DNA from: Erysipelotrichaceae bacterium
GTDB lineage: Bacteria; Bacillota_I; Bacilli_A; RFN20; CAG-826
Assembly (NCBI GenBank): GCA_015059065.1
Contig: SVBE01000004.1
Span: 1-64,000, forward strand
Reading direction: 5' to 3'
Length of the DNA stretch: 64,000 nt
Made by a program: the position numbers and the translations under genes. Positions 44,778-55,564 of the stretch are shown here, one piece after another (position 1 is the first letter of the stretch; every line of letters starts with the position of its first letter). The notes below the pieces were generated by a model. That model saw nothing but the letters and a program-made list of their open reading frames with translations, made no database searches and was not told the origin of the DNA.

Positions 44778-46397
44778 TTACATATGTTCGGGTGTATTCA
44801 CGCCTACTAGGAATAAGGCGTTCTTAACAACTTGTTTAATCGCTTCACATAAAGCGAGCCTAGATGCAGATACTTCTATAGAAGAACGATCCACAATCTT
44901 TGTATCGTTATACCAAGAATGCACTGATTCTGCAAGTTCATGTACATAATTGGTAATTTTATTTGGTAATAAATCTTTCGCCGCACTTTCCACTACTTTT
45001 GGGAAATCCGCTAAAGTCTTTAAGATTAATTTTTCTTTTTCTAAACTTAAATATTGTCCAGTTTCATCGATAGCGATATCTTCACCCATCTTAAGTACAG
45101 AACACATTCTCGCATAAGCGTATTGACTATAAAAGACAGGATTAGATGAACTTTGTTCAACCGCGAGAGATAAGTCGAAGTCTAAATGTGTGCTTGGCAT
45201 ACGCATCGCGAAGAAATATCTCGCTGCATCAACACCAACCTCTTCCACTAATTCTCTAATCTTATAAGCATCTCCTGCTCTCTTAGAAGCTTTCTTTTCC
45301 ACACCATCTTTAATGAAACGGACCATTTGAATTAATTCAACGCTTAAAACATCTTCTTTATATCCATGCATCATTAAAGCACTCTTCATACGATTGATAT
45401 AACCGTGGTGATCAGCACCTAAGACATCGATTAAGCAATCAGCTTTTCTGCTTAATTTATTGAGGTGATAAACGATATCTGGAAGGAAATAAGTATAATC
45501 ACCATCGCTCTTTACAATTACTCTATCTTTATCATCAAGGAATTCAGTGGTCTTAAGTAAAAGAGCGCCATCTTGTTCATAAGTATATTTCTCTAAATAC
45601 TTTAATTCGTTTTCAACCGCGTTATTCTTTCTGATTTCTTTTTCAGAAGTAAAGACATCAAATTCCACTCCAAAGCTGGAGAGGTCACGTCTCACTTTCT
45701 TCATTTCTTTATCGATACCAATTTCTTTAAAGAATGCGATTGGATCATCATAGGAAAGAGGTCCTTCCCCATATTCATCTAGCACTTCTTTTGCTATATC
45801 AATAACATCTTGACCATGATATCCATCTTCAGGAAGAGTAAATGGTTTTCCTAATAATTCAAAATAACGTGCTTGAATTGATAAGGCGAGGTTCTCAATT
45901 TGTTTGCCAGCATCATTGATGTAATATTCTTTAATCACATCATAGCCAGAGAAAGCTAAGATACGAGCTAAGCTATCACCAATAGCAGCGCCTCTAGCTG
46001 TACCAACATGTAAATCGCCAGTTGGATTAGCGGAAACAAATTCAACGTTGACTGTCTTGTTCTTATATTCACCGCGTCCATAGTCATCTTTCTGATTTAA
46101 GATGAGGGAAATCACATTCTGTAACGAATCATCTTTAAGGAAGAAATTCATAAATCCAGGACCAGCAATTTCCACATGGTCAACATAACTCTTATCAAGG
46201 TTATCAATTAATAAATTCGCGAATTCTACAGGGTTTTTACCGTTCTTTTTCGCATATTTTAAGCAAACGTTGCTCGCATAATCACCATGAGAAGCATCTC
46301 TACTTTTCTCGACGAAAACATCACTGAGCTCGACTTCAATGCCGAGTTTATGAAGTGCGTTTTTAATATTGTTTTTAAGTTCAATAACTAAATCCAT
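44778..46397 (-). CDS. argS: Arginyl-tRNA synthetase
   Basis: A class I synthetase of 539 residues with an N-terminal Add-1 domain, EFVSANPTGDLHVGTARGAAIGDSLARIL (HIGH-type motif HVGT), EYYINDAGKQIENLALS, ADHHGYINRMKSALMMHGY, a degenerate KMSKS loop (KKASKRAGD) and a C-terminal DALR-type domain (NPVFYSQYAYARMCSVL). ArgRS commonly lacks a canonical KMSKS. The ATG overlaps the ispF stop as TAATG. Confidence 0.96.
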   Translation of the reverse strand: MDLVIELKNNIKNALHKLGIEVELSDVFVEKSRDASHGDYASNVCLKYAKKNGKNPVEFANLLIDNLDKSYVDHVEIAGPGFMNFFLKDDSLQNVISLILNQKDDYGRGEYKNKTVNVEFVSANPTGDLHVGTARGAAIGDSLARILAFSGYDVIKEYYINDAGKQIENLALSIQARYFELLGKPFTLPEDGYHGQDVIDIAKEVLDEYGEGPLSYDDPIAFFKEIGIDKEMKKVRRDLSSFGVEFDVFTSEKEIRKNNAVENELKYLEKYTYEQDGALLLKTTEFLDDKDRVIVKSDGDYTYFLPDIVYHLNKLSRKADCLIDVLGADHHGYINRMKSALMMHGYKEDVLSVELIQMVRFIKDGVEKKASKRAGDAYKIRELVEEVGVDAARYFFAMRMPSTHLDFDLSLAVEQSSSNPVFYSQYAYARMCSVLKMGEDIAIDETGQYLSLEKEKLILKTLADFPKVVESAAKDLLPNKITNYVHELAESVHSWYNDTKIVDRSSIEVSASRLALCEAIKQVVKNALFLVGVNTPEHM

Positions 46398-46873
46398 TAT
46401 ACCGACTCCAATGTCACTACAGCGTATGCTTCAACAGCTTTTCCTTCTCCGACTGGACCAAGCTTTTCATTAGTTCCTGCTTTAACGGAAACTACAGAAA
46501 TATCCGCGTGAAGTAAGCTAGCAATATTCTTTCTCATCTCTTCGATATAATCTTTGAGTTTTGGTTTTTCTAAAGAGATAAATACATCGAGGTTGTTGAG
46601 ATGATAACCAAGAAGTTTCATCATCTTATAAACCTCATTCATAATGATCGCGGAATCCATATTTTCGGTATCGCGGTCATTATCTGGGAAATGTTTTCCT
46701 AAGTCACCAAGGGCTAATGCACCTAAAATCGCTTCTGCCACTGCATGATAAACAACATCTCCATCGCTATGGGCGGCTTCTCCTAAATAATAAGGAACAT
46801 GGACACCACCAAGCATCAATTTGCGATCCATCACTAAGCGATGAATATCTTTACTGAATCCAATTCTAATCAT
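46397..46873 (-). CDS. ispF: 2-C-methyl-D-erythritol 2,4-cyclodiphosphate synthase
   Basis: Fifth enzyme of the MEP isoprenoid route. The 158-residue protein has GFSKDIHRLV with the zinc Asp and His, LMLGGVHVPYYLGEAAHSDGDVVYHAVAEAILGALALGDLGKHFPD, and VKAGTNEKLGPVGEGKAVEAYAVV. All motifs are intact and it implies isoprenoid synthesis by MEP rather than mevalonate. It lies 1 bp after ychF. Confidence 0.95.
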   Translation of the reverse strand: MIRIGFSKDIHRLVMDRKLMLGGVHVPYYLGEAAHSDGDVVYHAVAEAILGALALGDLGKHFPDNDRDTENMDSAIIMNEVYKMMKLLGYHLNNLDVFISLEKPKLKDYIEEMRKNIASLLHADISVVSVKAGTNEKLGPVGEGKAVEAYAVVTLESV

Positions 46874-46874
46874 A

Positions 46875-47990
46875 TTATTTCTTACTCACATTGAACTTGA
46901 AGAACATGATATCACCGTCGTTTGGATAATACCCTTTACCTTCAGTTCTCAACTTTCCGTTATCTTTAACAGCGGCTTCACTGCCGAACTGCTTAATTGC
47001 GTCATAAGTATAAACTTCCGCGCAGATAAAACCTTTTTGGAAGTCTGTATGAATCACACCAGCGCATTCTGGTGCGCTCATGCCTTTGATAAATGTCCAC
47101 GCGCGGCATTCATCACTACCAACTGTAAAGAATGTTGATAAATTTAGTAACTTATATGTGGATTTGATAACTTTCTCTAATCCTGATTCTTCAACACCGA
47201 GTTCTGCGAGATACTCTTTTCTATCTTCTTCGCTTAATTCGGATAATTCACTTTCAATCTCACAGGAAACCGGAATGACTTCACTGCCTTCTTTAGAAGC
47301 ATATTCAACTACTTGCTTATATAATTCGCAGTTATTGATATCGCCTAATGCATCTTCTGAAACATTCGCGACATAAATAATTGGTTTTTTCGTTAATAAG
47401 AAATAGTTTTTAGCCGCGTATTCTTCTTGCTCCTTGCTGAGTTCAACAGTTCTCGCTGCTAAACCTTGTTCAAGAGCCTCTTTAATTGGAGAGAGAATGC
47501 TCATCTCTAACATTGAATCTTTATCTTTTAAGATACGAGCTTTATTCGCTACTTTATCAATACGTTTATTAACGGCATCTAAATCCGCCATCACAAGTTC
47601 AAGATTGATGACTTCGATATCTCTCACTGGATCAACGCTGCCTTCAACGTGGATGATATCATCAGATTCAAAAGCTCTAACGACTTCCACGATCGCATCG
47701 CATTCACGAATATGCGCGAGGAATTGGTTGCCTAAACCTTCACCTTTAGAAGCACCTCTCACTAAACCAGCAATATCATAGAATTCAACTGTGGCAGGGA
47801 TAGTTCTTTCAGGTTTAAAAAGATTGGATAAAAATTTCAATCTTTCATCAGGAACATTGACCACACCTGTATTTGGATTAATGGTCGCAAAAGGATAATT
47901 CGCTGCTTCGACATGCGAATTGGTAATCGCGTTGAATAACGTCGACTTTCCTACATTTGGTAATCCTACAATACCGGCCTTTAATCCCAT
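46875..47990 (-). CDS. ychF: Ribosome-associated GTPase/ATPase YchF (OLA1 family)
   Basis: The 371-residue TRAFAC-class P-loop protein has [47 protein letters not shown], a degenerate NKxD site ([10 protein letters not shown]-preferring in this family) and a C-terminal TGS domain ([15 protein letters not shown] ... [21 protein letters not shown]). Full length. First gene of ychF-ispF-argS-rpoE. Its promoter is of the leaderless type. Confidence 0.96.
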   Translation of the reverse strand: MGLKAGIVGLPNVGKSTLFNAITNSHVEAANYPFATINPNTGVVNVPDERLKFLSNLFKPERTIPATVEFYDIAGLVRGASKGEGLGNQFLAHIRECDAIVEVVRAFESDDIIHVEGSVDPVRDIEVINLELVMADLDAVNKRIDKVANKARILKDKDSMLEMSILSPIKEALEQGLAARTVELSKEQEEYAAKNYFLLTKKPIIYVANVSEDALGDINNCELYKQVVEYASKEGSEVIPVSCEIESELSELSEEDRKEYLAELGVEESGLEKVIKSTYKLLNLSTFFTVGSDECRAWTFIKGMSAPECAGVIHTDFQKGFICAEVYTYDAIKQFGSEAAVKDNGKLRTEGKGYYPNDGDIMFFKFNVSKK

Positions 47991-48000
47991 AGCGTTTTAT

Positions 48001-48028
48001 AGTATACAACAATCGTTCTCTAAATCAA
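48001..48028 (-). promoter_or_regulatory. Promoter of ychF, leaderless type
   Basis: TTGATT (48023-48028), 16 bp, TATACT (48001-48006) on the minus strand, then 10 nt to the ATG; no Shine-Dalgarno. Confidence 0.6.
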
Positions 48029-48047
48029 AGATTTATAGATGAAAAAA

Positions 48048-50849
48048 CTATTTTATCGCCTCAATTGGGGAAATATTTGCATATTTGATGCATATTAATA
48101 AGCTCGATAATAACGAGATAGATGTAGCAAGAATGAACATTGCCAAAAAGGCAAAAGGATTCAAAGAGAATGATGTTGAACTCGACAATGTCTCACCGAT
48201 GCTATATGAGATAAAGTAACTGATAAAGATTAGTTCAATAGATGATAACAAAAAGGACAATAAACTGATGAGCATCGAATAGAAAACCATGAATTTACAT
48301 GATTCCGTCTTTGATACCCCAAGACATCGAGATAGGCCGATATCTCGCTTGCTTTCTAAGAAGTGAAGTAAGTTTGTAACGCTCATAAGGATGATAGATA
48401 TAGCGACCGCAATCAAAGAGAAAATGTTCATAGCAATTTCGATATAACCACACACTTCTCTGACATTCTCATCTATATCTCCTAATGGATTGACAACCTC
48501 ATATTGGGGATAATCTCGTTGTAGTTCCTCCTTAATCGAATTCATATCGCGAACATCGTTAACATCAAAGCATAAACTATTGATGAATAGGTCGTATGAA
48601 GATAATCCAAATCTTTGTTTAAAAACAGATAATAGCCAGTCTGTCTCTTGATAAATAACATAATCGTCTCCACCTTCAATTCCCACGATTTTTAAAGGAA
48701 TAGTTGTAAAGTCTCTGACCACAAAATCAGCGTTATAGATTCTTTCATTAACTAGATAAGAAAAATAGAGGTATGAAGGATTATCTTTATTGATATTAAG
48801 TGAATCATATAGACCTTTTGACACCACTATTTCATCGATGCTATTAAATGAAAATGTTGGTCTTTTGCCATGAATATTGCTAAAATTCACGCCTTTTTGC
48901 ATTCCTCTTGAATAATGACCGATACATAACCCAGGACTATTTTGTACATGTTCATATTCATCAATACTTAATGTTGAAAAGATGTTTAAATTCTCTTCTA
49001 ATAAATCTTTATCTAAAGAGAAATAAGCATAATGAGAAAAGCCCATCATCAAGCTAGACGAATATATCGCGTATCCGTTAGAGGAACCTATCAAAGGATT
49101 AGATAAATATGGATGCGTATCTAAAATGTGATCTATTTTCCGATAAGGAATATCAACTCCGTTATTGATGAGCAAAAGAATTTTATCAATTGAGGATATC
49201 GGTTCATCCTCTTCAATGGTAAGAGGAAAAAATGAAGAGTTCGCGAGCTCAAAAACATAATCATCTGATAATCTGTCATCTCGTAACTTCCTAAATAAGA
49301 CGTCTGTCTCTTCTCTGCACTGTAAATAATATAACTTCTTTAATTGCCATGGCTTCTTACTCGAAGCAGATACGCTTGTTGTAGAAGGGAAACGCATGCT
49401 CGTTTCAAAGATATATTCATTCCAAAGATGGTTATAGTGATAAATAGTTGGCTTAAGAGATAAAGTAAAACCACGAATAATAAATGATTGTTGATCATCA
49501 TACTCCCATAAATCGTTACGACCGTTAAACACTACCTTTAAATCATGGGTAGCTATATAGGCAGAAAGATAATCAACGTTTTTCACAATTTTCAGTTGAT
49601 CACAAATTAGCTGAATAAGATTGAGATTTAAGCCCAACACTATTTCATTATTATTAAGAGAATAAGGTCGACGCGGATAAACGGTTTCTTGATATAAATC
49701 TAGCCACTGAAATTCATTTATTTGTTTTCCTCCTAACCCAGGAAGAGGGAATCTCGACATATCCGTATCAATAACAAAATTATTAGTAGTTATAAAATGT
49801 TTATCAAAATTATTGAGATATATCTCTCCAACATCATATATTTCTTCTTTATATTTACTTGCGATATCAACCGCGTCGATATACTCCCCACCTTCCATAA
49901 CCGGGATAATGTTCTTTTCATTTTTCACATTCATGATGATTTTTGTCTCATCAATTAGTTCTGAATAAGCCTGTTTAATATTTGAAGATATAGAACTAGA
50001 TAATGTTAAAGATAGCCCTGTACCAATCAACCCTAATGAAATAAGGAAAGTACAAAATGAGGTTCTCCACTTACGACTTTTTAACGCCATAAAAGAATGT
50101 TTAAAAAGAAATAGCAAAGGTATTCTTGCCTTACCTTTATGTGAACCATTCATAATGATGAGGTTCTTTTCTTCCTTGTCTATAAGTGGATGCGACTCTT
50201 TGTCAATTATCTCCCCATCTTTCATTTCGATAATCATGTCCGCATATTTTCTCGTTAACTCTTGGTCGTGAGAGACAATGATAACTAAAACATTTTTACT
50301 GACCTCTTTTAAAAGGTTCATAATCCTTATCGCGTTTTCATCATCTAAAGCGCCTGTTGGTTCATCAGCAAGAATCACTTTCGGGTCATTAGCTAGACTC
50401 CTTGCAATCGCTACTCGTTGTTTTTCTCCACCAGAAAGAGTGTTTACCCTCTGCTTTTCTTTGCCTTTTAATCCAACCAAAGATAAAAGATCATCGCATT
50501 TTCTCTTCTTTCTAACGCGGGGAATATTAGGAGAGATGTCTAATGCGAACATGACATTATTCTCAACAGTATCAAGATTGAATAATTTAAAATCTTGAAA
50601 GACGAAGCCAATGTTTTTGTTACGGAAATCATTTCGTCCCTGTTCAGAGAGATTTTCTAAGGAAATACCATTGATAGTAATCTGTCCGTTATAGGTTAAT
50701 AATGATGATATGCAGTTCAATAATGTTGTCTTCCCACATCCAGAATCTCCACATATTAAAACTAAACCTGTATCTGGTAAAGAAATGCTTACATCTTTTA
50801 AGACTTTATGATCCCCAAATGATTTCGATAAATTATTGATAAAAATCAT
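48048..50849 (-). CDS. ABC exporter, fused ATPase and FtsX-like permease (933 aa)
   Basis: Residues 1-220 are an ABC ATPase of the LolD/MacB/FtsE type: [53 protein letters not shown] membrane helix at about 265-285, a long external part of about 500 residues, and three helices near the C-terminus (about 800-930) form a MacB/FtsX-like permease. Family members act as mechanotransducing exporters or effectors for peptides, antibiotics or lipoproteins, not bulk transporters. The start overlaps the other ABC gene (ATGA). The two probably form a heterodimer. Substrate unknown. Confidence 0.88.
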   Translation of the reverse strand: MIFINNLSKSFGDHKVLKDVSISLPDTGLVLICGDSGCGKTTLLNCISSLLTYNGQITINGISLENLSEQGRNDFRNKNIGFVFQDFKLFNLDTVENNVMFALDISPNIPRVRKKRKCDDLLSLVGLKGKEKQRVNTLSGGEKQRVAIARSLANDPKVILADEPTGALDDENAIRIMNLLKEVSKNVLVIIVSHDQELTRKYADMIIEMKDGEIIDKESHPLIDKEEKNLIIMNGSHKGKARIPLLFLFKHSFMALKSRKWRTSFCTFLISLGLIGTGLSLTLSSSISSNIKQAYSELIDETKIIMNVKNEKNIIPVMEGGEYIDAVDIASKYKEEIYDVGEIYLNNFDKHFITTNNFVIDTDMSRFPLPGLGGKQINEFQWLDLYQETVYPRRPYSLNNNEIVLGLNLNLIQLICDQLKIVKNVDYLSAYIATHDLKVVFNGRNDLWEYDDQQSFIIRGFTLSLKPTIYHYNHLWNEYIFETSMRFPSTTSVSASSKKPWQLKKLYYLQCREETDVLFRKLRDDRLSDDYVFELANSSFFPLTIEEDEPISSIDKILLLINNGVDIPYRKIDHILDTHPYLSNPLIGSSNGYAIYSSSLMMGFSHYAYFSLDKDLLEENLNIFSTLSIDEYEHVQNSPGLCIGHYSRGMQKGVNFSNIHGKRPTFSFNSIDEIVVSKGLYDSLNINKDNPSYLYFSYLVNERIYNADFVVRDFTTIPLKIVGIEGGDDYVIYQETDWLLSVFKQRFGLSSYDLFINSLCFDVNDVRDMNSIKEELQRDYPQYEVVNPLGDIDENVREVCGYIEIAMNIFSLIAVAISIILMSVTNLLHFLESKRDIGLSRCLGVSKTESCKFMVFYSMLISLLSFLLSSIELIFISYFISYSIGETLSSSTSFSLNPFAFLAMFILATSISLLSSLLICIKYANISPIEAIK

Positions 50850-52960
50850 TCTTCTCTTAGCTCCTCATTAACAGCGATTCTTTTAGAAAAAACAATGGGG
50901 ATAAATGTCGATAAAATCACCACTATTATAGAGGCAATAATTAAAGCCAAATAATATGAATAAGGAAGGGCGATATTTTGGGATATGCTTGAAGGCAAAA
51001 CAACGATATTATCTATTTTAATCAATTGAAATAATAAGTAATTTGCAAGATTTTTTATCGGAATTAACAAGGAAAATGATAAAAGTAATGATATTGCTAC
51101 TATCATGATATTCTCATTAACATAAATATCGATAATCTGAAATAAATCCGCACCTAAACAGGTGAGAATCGCACTTCTTTTCTTATCTTCGCTATAAGAG
51201 GAGAAGGAGATTAAACCAACTATCAATATCGTTCCGATAATCGCGATGATCAAAAATAGTTCAACTCCAATGCATGATGCGGAAATAAGGTTTGTAAATG
51301 CTTCTTGTACGATAAGAGAATTATTTGTTATTGAAAAGGTTTCTTTTAGCTTATCTTTATCGCTAGTTATTAAATGATAATCACCGTAGTTTTTTAGAAA
51401 TAGCTTATAGGAATATGAGGTTAAATAATTCGTGTCTATTTCATCCTGTATTTTTTCTTTCCATGAATAGTCGACATCCATATATTCGGAATAGTTATTT
51501 AGTAGATATGAGGAGAGATATTCATCAAGAGCAACATATGGATAATAAATCGTCGGCATTGATAAAAAGTTCAGTTCATCCACCACTCCTACAATTTTTG
51601 CCCTTTTTTCATAGACGAAAACATCATTTAAAACTGTGTTATCTTCATCGTAGGTATAGTAATTAGTTTCATATCGATGGGAGAGATCAATCCAACTGTT
51701 AAGAGGTTCACTAACATATTTCTTCATCTCTTCATAGGCTTTTTGGTTAATGACCACTTCTAATAAAGAATCTTCCTTTGGAAAATGGCCTTTAATTAAA
51801 AGCGATTTGTTCACACTATTATCGATGAAGGAATATACACTTGTATAAATAAATTCTTCTAATGGTTTATTCTCATAACTTGATGCTACATAAGTAGGAA
51901 CCAAAGCATCATAATTTAATTCATAATAATAATGCTGATAGTCTCTTTTTAAACTAGCGAGATCTACTTTTGATGGTCGTGAACTCCTCACCAAGGTGAT
52001 AACGCTATCTTCAAGTTTAGATGAGGTTTCTTTGCTAATTGTTGAAACACCGATATCAAGATGTTTATAACATTCTTCGTTTATTCTATTATCGATGTTT
52101 TGAATAAAACCAATCACTAAAGTAGTCGCAGTTAAGCATATTGCTAAGCTGATGCATGAAATAATGTTCCTTCCTAGTCTCCTTTTGAAGTTTGAAGAAG
52201 CTATTTTATCTACCCAATTGGCTCTATGAGACCTCTTTTTACTTTTCTCAGCTAGTTTTACCTCCCCTATTTCTTTAACCGCTTTCTGCTCGATTATTTT
52301 TCCATCTTTCATCCTTATAATGTAATCGGACATGTTGGTTAATAATGATTGGTTATGAGAGACGACGATAACTAGAACATTTTCACTGATTTTCTTAAGA
52401 AGAGACATGACCATAAATGAGTTATCGCTATCAAGCGCTCCAGTTGGTTCATCACATAATAATATTTTCGGTGAGATAGATATCGCTCTTAAGATGGCGA
52501 CCCTTTGTTTTTCACCACCAGATAGTTTATTTATCTTTTGATGATATAATTCCTTAGAAAAATTAATGCTATCTAAAAGATTAATCGCTCTTTCTTCGGC
52601 TTCTTTAAAAGAATAACCATTAATAAGAAGCGGTAACGAAATGTTATATATCACATCCTGATCTTCTAATAGATTGTAGTTTTGAAATATTACCCCAATT
52701 TCATTTCGACGAAATTTCTCAATCTGTTTTCTCTTCCATCTCTTTGTCGGAGTATCGTTGATAAGAATTGTGCCAGAGGTTGGTTTATCAAGCATGGAAA
52801 TCATATTGAGCAATGTGGATTTCCCACATCCTGATTTACCAAGTATCCCCACTAAACCAACATCGGGAAAAGTGAGATTAATCTCTTTAAGCACCTCAAC
52901 TGAATTGTTATCAGAAATCTTAAACTGTTTATCTAAATGACTGATTTTTAATAGAGACAT
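50846..52960 (-). CDS. ABC exporter, fused ATPase and FtsX-like permease (704 aa)
   Basis: Residues 1-225 are the ATPase: [54 protein letters not shown] helix at about 270-290 (IISCISLAICLTATTLVIGF), an external domain of about 280 residues and three C-terminal helices (about 580-700) complete a MacB/FtsX-type half transporter. It resembles the next gene in layout but has a much shorter external domain. Its AGGAGG ribosome binding site lies in the stem-loop of a terminator that ends one base before the ATG, so expression may be conditional. Confidence 0.88.
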   Translation of the reverse strand: MSLLKISHLDKQFKISDNNSVEVLKEINLTFPDVGLVGILGKSGCGKSTLLNMISMLDKPTSGTILINDTPTKRWKRKQIEKFRRNEIGVIFQNYNLLEDQDVIYNISLPLLINGYSFKEAEERAINLLDSINFSKELYHQKINKLSGGEKQRVAILRAISISPKILLCDEPTGALDSDNSFMVMSLLKKISENVLVIVVSHNQSLLTNMSDYIIRMKDGKIIEQKAVKEIGEVKLAEKSKKRSHRANWVDKIASSNFKRRLGRNIISCISLAICLTATTLVIGFIQNIDNRINEECYKHLDIGVSTISKETSSKLEDSVITLVRSSRPSKVDLASLKRDYQHYYYELNYDALVPTYVASSYENKPLEEFIYTSVYSFIDNSVNKSLLIKGHFPKEDSLLEVVINQKAYEEMKKYVSEPLNSWIDLSHRYETNYYTYDEDNTVLNDVFVYEKRAKIVGVVDELNFLSMPTIYYPYVALDEYLSSYLLNNYSEYMDVDYSWKEKIQDEIDTNYLTSYSYKLFLKNYGDYHLITSDKDKLKETFSITNNSLIVQEAFTNLISASCIGVELFLIIAIIGTILIVGLISFSSYSEDKKRSAILTCLGADLFQIIDIYVNENIMIVAISLLLSFSLLIPIKNLANYLLFQLIKIDNIVVLPSSISQNIALPYSYYLALIIASIIVVILSTFIPIVFSKRIAVNEELREE

Positions 52961-52989
52961 AAAAAAGCCCTCCTATATATAAAGAGGGC
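52961..52989 (-). terminator. Terminator containing the ABC gene ribosome binding site
   Basis: On the minus strand GCCCTC (52984-52989), an 11-nt loop, GAGGGC (52967-52972) and six T (52961-52966) directly precede the ATG at 52960. AGGAGG (52969-52974) overlaps loop and stem. It ends fhs transcripts and would also mask the ribosome binding site. TTGAAT (at about 53000) with TATATA in the loop is a possible alternative promoter. Confidence 0.75.
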
Positions 52990-53026
52990 AAAAATTCAAT
53001 TTTTCGACGCAGAAATTTTAATTTTG

Positions 53027-54637
53027 TTAAATTTCTTTATCTTCCATTAAGACTGCCGCTGGTACTTTTGGTAAGCCTGGCATAGTCATAATAGCACCTG
53101 TTAAGGCAACGATGAAGTTGGCTCCAGCAGAGAGTCTAACCTCTCTAATTGTGATGGTAAATCCGGTAGGAGCGCCTAACACTTTTGGATCATCTGTCAT
53201 AGACTGTGGAGTCTTAGCGATACAAACTGGAGTTTTATCAAATCCAAGAGCTTCATAATCAGCGATTTGTTTCTTCGCTTCTTCGGTATAAACAACTTCA
53301 CCTGCTCTATAAATTTCTTTGCAAATTTTCTCAATTTTGCTGCAAATCGGGAGTTTTTCATCATATAAGTAATGGAAATTAGACTTTTCAGTTTCTAATG
53401 TTTTTAAGACTAATCTTGCAAGTTCTTCGCCACCTTTTGCACCATTAGAGAAGGCATCGCAGAAGGCCACTTTATAGCCTTTAGATTCACACCATTCGCG
53501 GAGGGCTTTTGTCTCTGCTTCAGTGTCGCTTGTAAAGTGGTTGATACAGACGACAACCGGGAGTCCGTATTTCTCAATATTTTCTAAGTGATGTTGAAGA
53601 TTTAAGACGCCATTTTTAAGAGCTTCCACATTTTCATTAGTGAGTTCTTCAAATGGTTGACCGCCGTGCATTTTAAGGGCTCTAATAGTCGCGACCATCA
53701 CAACCGCATCTGGTTTAAGTCCAGCAACACGGCATTTGATATCTAAGAATTTCTCAGCACCAAGGTCAGCACCGAAGCCAGCTTCAGTGACCACGATTGG
53801 AGCGAGTTTAAGTCCTAACTTAGTAGCAATGATAGAGTTACAACCATGGGCGATATTAGCGAATGGTCCACCATGAATGATACATGGATTGCCTTCTAAT
53901 GTTTGAACTAAGTTTGGATTGAAGGCTGCTTTCATTAATTTACAAACAGCGTGGGAGATTCTTAGCTGTGCTAATTTGACTGGATTACCATCTAAGTCAT
54001 AGGCCACGATGATGTTATTGATTCTTCTAATGAAATCATCTTGGTCAGCAGCTAAACAAAGGATGGCCATTAATTCAGAAGCAACTGTGATGACAAATTC
54101 TTCTCTACGAGGAGCGACTTTCTTTTCACCATTAGAAACTGTGACATTTCGTAAGGCACGGTCATTCATATCAAGAGCGCGCTTCCATAAGATTCTATTT
54201 GGATCGATTCTTAATTGATTGCCTTGGAAAATATGGTTATCGATAACCGCGCTGATTAAGTTAATGGAGCTTGTTAAGGCGTGCATATCACCTGTGAAGT
54301 GTAAGTTGATATCTTCACTTGGAATAATAGAGGCTTTACCGCCACCTGTCGCACCACCTTTAATGCCGAATACCGGGCCTAAAGAAGGTTCTCTTAAACA
54401 GAGCATTGATGGCACTCCAATATAATTGAGACCATCTTGTAAGGCGATAGAAGTTGTTGTTTTACCTTCACCAGCTTTAGTTGGGGTGATGGCAGTCACT
54501 AAAACTAATTTGCCATTTGGTTTATCTTTTAATGTTTCATTGATTTTTAAATCAATCTTGGCCTTATCACGACCATAAGGAATGAGATATTCTTCAGGAA
54601 TATGGGCTTTTTTTGCTATTTCAAAAATATTTTCCAT
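53027..54637 (-). CDS. fhs: Formate-tetrahydrofolate ligase
   Basis: Forms 10-formyl-THF from formate, THF and ATP. The 536-residue protein from the ATG at 54637 (GGAGG 11 nt upstream; an ATG at 54655 overlaps that site) has LVLVTAITPTKAGEGKTTTSIALQDGL (P-loop), REPSLGPVFGIKGGATGGGKASIIPSEDINLHFTGDMHA, FANIAHGCNSIIAT and GAPTGFTITIREVRLSAGANFIVALTG. Complete, a little shorter than the usual 556. It complements the folate salvage genes folC and folT. Confidence 0.96.
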   Translation of the reverse strand: MENIFEIAKKAHIPEEYLIPYGRDKAKIDLKINETLKDKPNGKLVLVTAITPTKAGEGKTTTSIALQDGLNYIGVPSMLCLREPSLGPVFGIKGGATGGGKASIIPSEDINLHFTGDMHALTSSINLISAVIDNHIFQGNQLRIDPNRILWKRALDMNDRALRNVTVSNGEKKVAPRREEFVITVASELMAILCLAADQDDFIRRINNIIVAYDLDGNPVKLAQLRISHAVCKLMKAAFNPNLVQTLEGNPCIIHGGPFANIAHGCNSIIATKLGLKLAPIVVTEAGFGADLGAEKFLDIKCRVAGLKPDAVVMVATIRALKMHGGQPFEELTNENVEALKNGVLNLQHHLENIEKYGLPVVVCINHFTSDTEAETKALREWCESKGYKVAFCDAFSNGAKGGEELARLVLKTLETEKSNFHYLYDEKLPICSKIEKICKEIYRAGEVVYTEEAKKQIADYEALGFDKTPVCIAKTPQSMTDDPKVLGAPTGFTITIREVRLSAGANFIVALTGAIMTMPGLPKVPAAVLMEDKEI

Positions 54638-54688
54638 AATATTATGTTCCTCCATTATTTAGATACTATGCTAACACGATAACAATAA

Positions 54689-55564
54689 TTATAAAAGATA
54701 ATTATCTACTAATTCTTGATACGATTTATATTCCTGGCAAACGAATTGGTGTTTAAAGAATGTCACTTGCCTTTTCGCGTAATTTCTCGTTCTCTTTTTA
54801 ATGAGTTCTTTGCACTCTTCTAAAGTAATTTCATTATTTAGATAGGATATCACTTCTTTATAGCCAATACCTTGGGTGGCAGTTAACGACAATTCATATT
54901 TATTTAATAACCCTTTTACTTCTTCTACTAAGCCATTATTAAACATCTCTTCCACACGGTTATTGATGTTTGTGTATAAAGCTTCGCGATCTGGATTAAT
55001 AAATAAATAAGTTATCTCTTTATTAGTAAAAATTGGTTTATGTTCTTGTTTATCAAGAAGAGAGGATTTGCTCACACCGCTTTTATTGATTAAGTTGATA
55101 GCCCTAATCATTCTTTTACGATTGTTTTGATGAATCTTTTCGGCTTCTTTTTCATCTAATTTCTCTAAAAGAGAATGGAGTTCTTCATTTGAAAGATCAT
55201 CAAACGTTTCATCCGCTTCCTCCTCTTTTAGAAATTCATAGTCATATGTCGCCGCGCGGATATATAATCCCGTTCCACCACAGACAACGATATCTTGATA
55301 TTTCTTTTGAAGGTCTTCTAAGGTCTTTCTAAACGCTGATTGATATTCCATCACTGAATATGACTCATTTGGTTCAACGATATCTAAAAGATAATAGCGA
55401 GAATAATTCTCGTCATCTTTCGAGACTTTATTAGTCCCAATATCCATACTTTTATATATTTGAAAAGCATCCGCATTAATGATTGGACAATTGAAATGCT
55501 TAGCAAGCGCGTGAGCGGCGTTACTTTTACCTGAAGCTGTTGGACCCATGATGACATAGATCAT
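54689..55564 (-). CDS. miaA: tRNA dimethylallyltransferase
   Basis: Adds the isopentenyl group to A37 of tRNAs reading UNN. The 291-residue protein has MGPTASGKSNAAHALAKHF (P-loop), INADAFQIYKSMDIGTNKVS, YYLLDIVEPNESYSVMEYQ, VVCGGTGLYIRA and ATQGIGYKEVISYL. It starts in an ATGA overlap with miaB, so the two steps of ms2i6A synthesis are coupled. Confidence 0.96.
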   Translation of the reverse strand: MIYVIMGPTASGKSNAAHALAKHFNCPIINADAFQIYKSMDIGTNKVSKDDENYSRYYLLDIVEPNESYSVMEYQSAFRKTLEDLQKKYQDIVVCGGTGLYIRAATYDYEFLKEEEADETFDDLSNEELHSLLEKLDEKEAEKIHQNNRKRMIRAINLINKSGVSKSSLLDKQEHKPIFTNKEITYLFINPDREALYTNINNRVEEMFNNGLVEEVKGLLNKYELSLTATQGIGYKEVISYLNNEITLEECKELIKKRTRNYAKRQVTFFKHQFVCQEYKSYQELVDNYLL

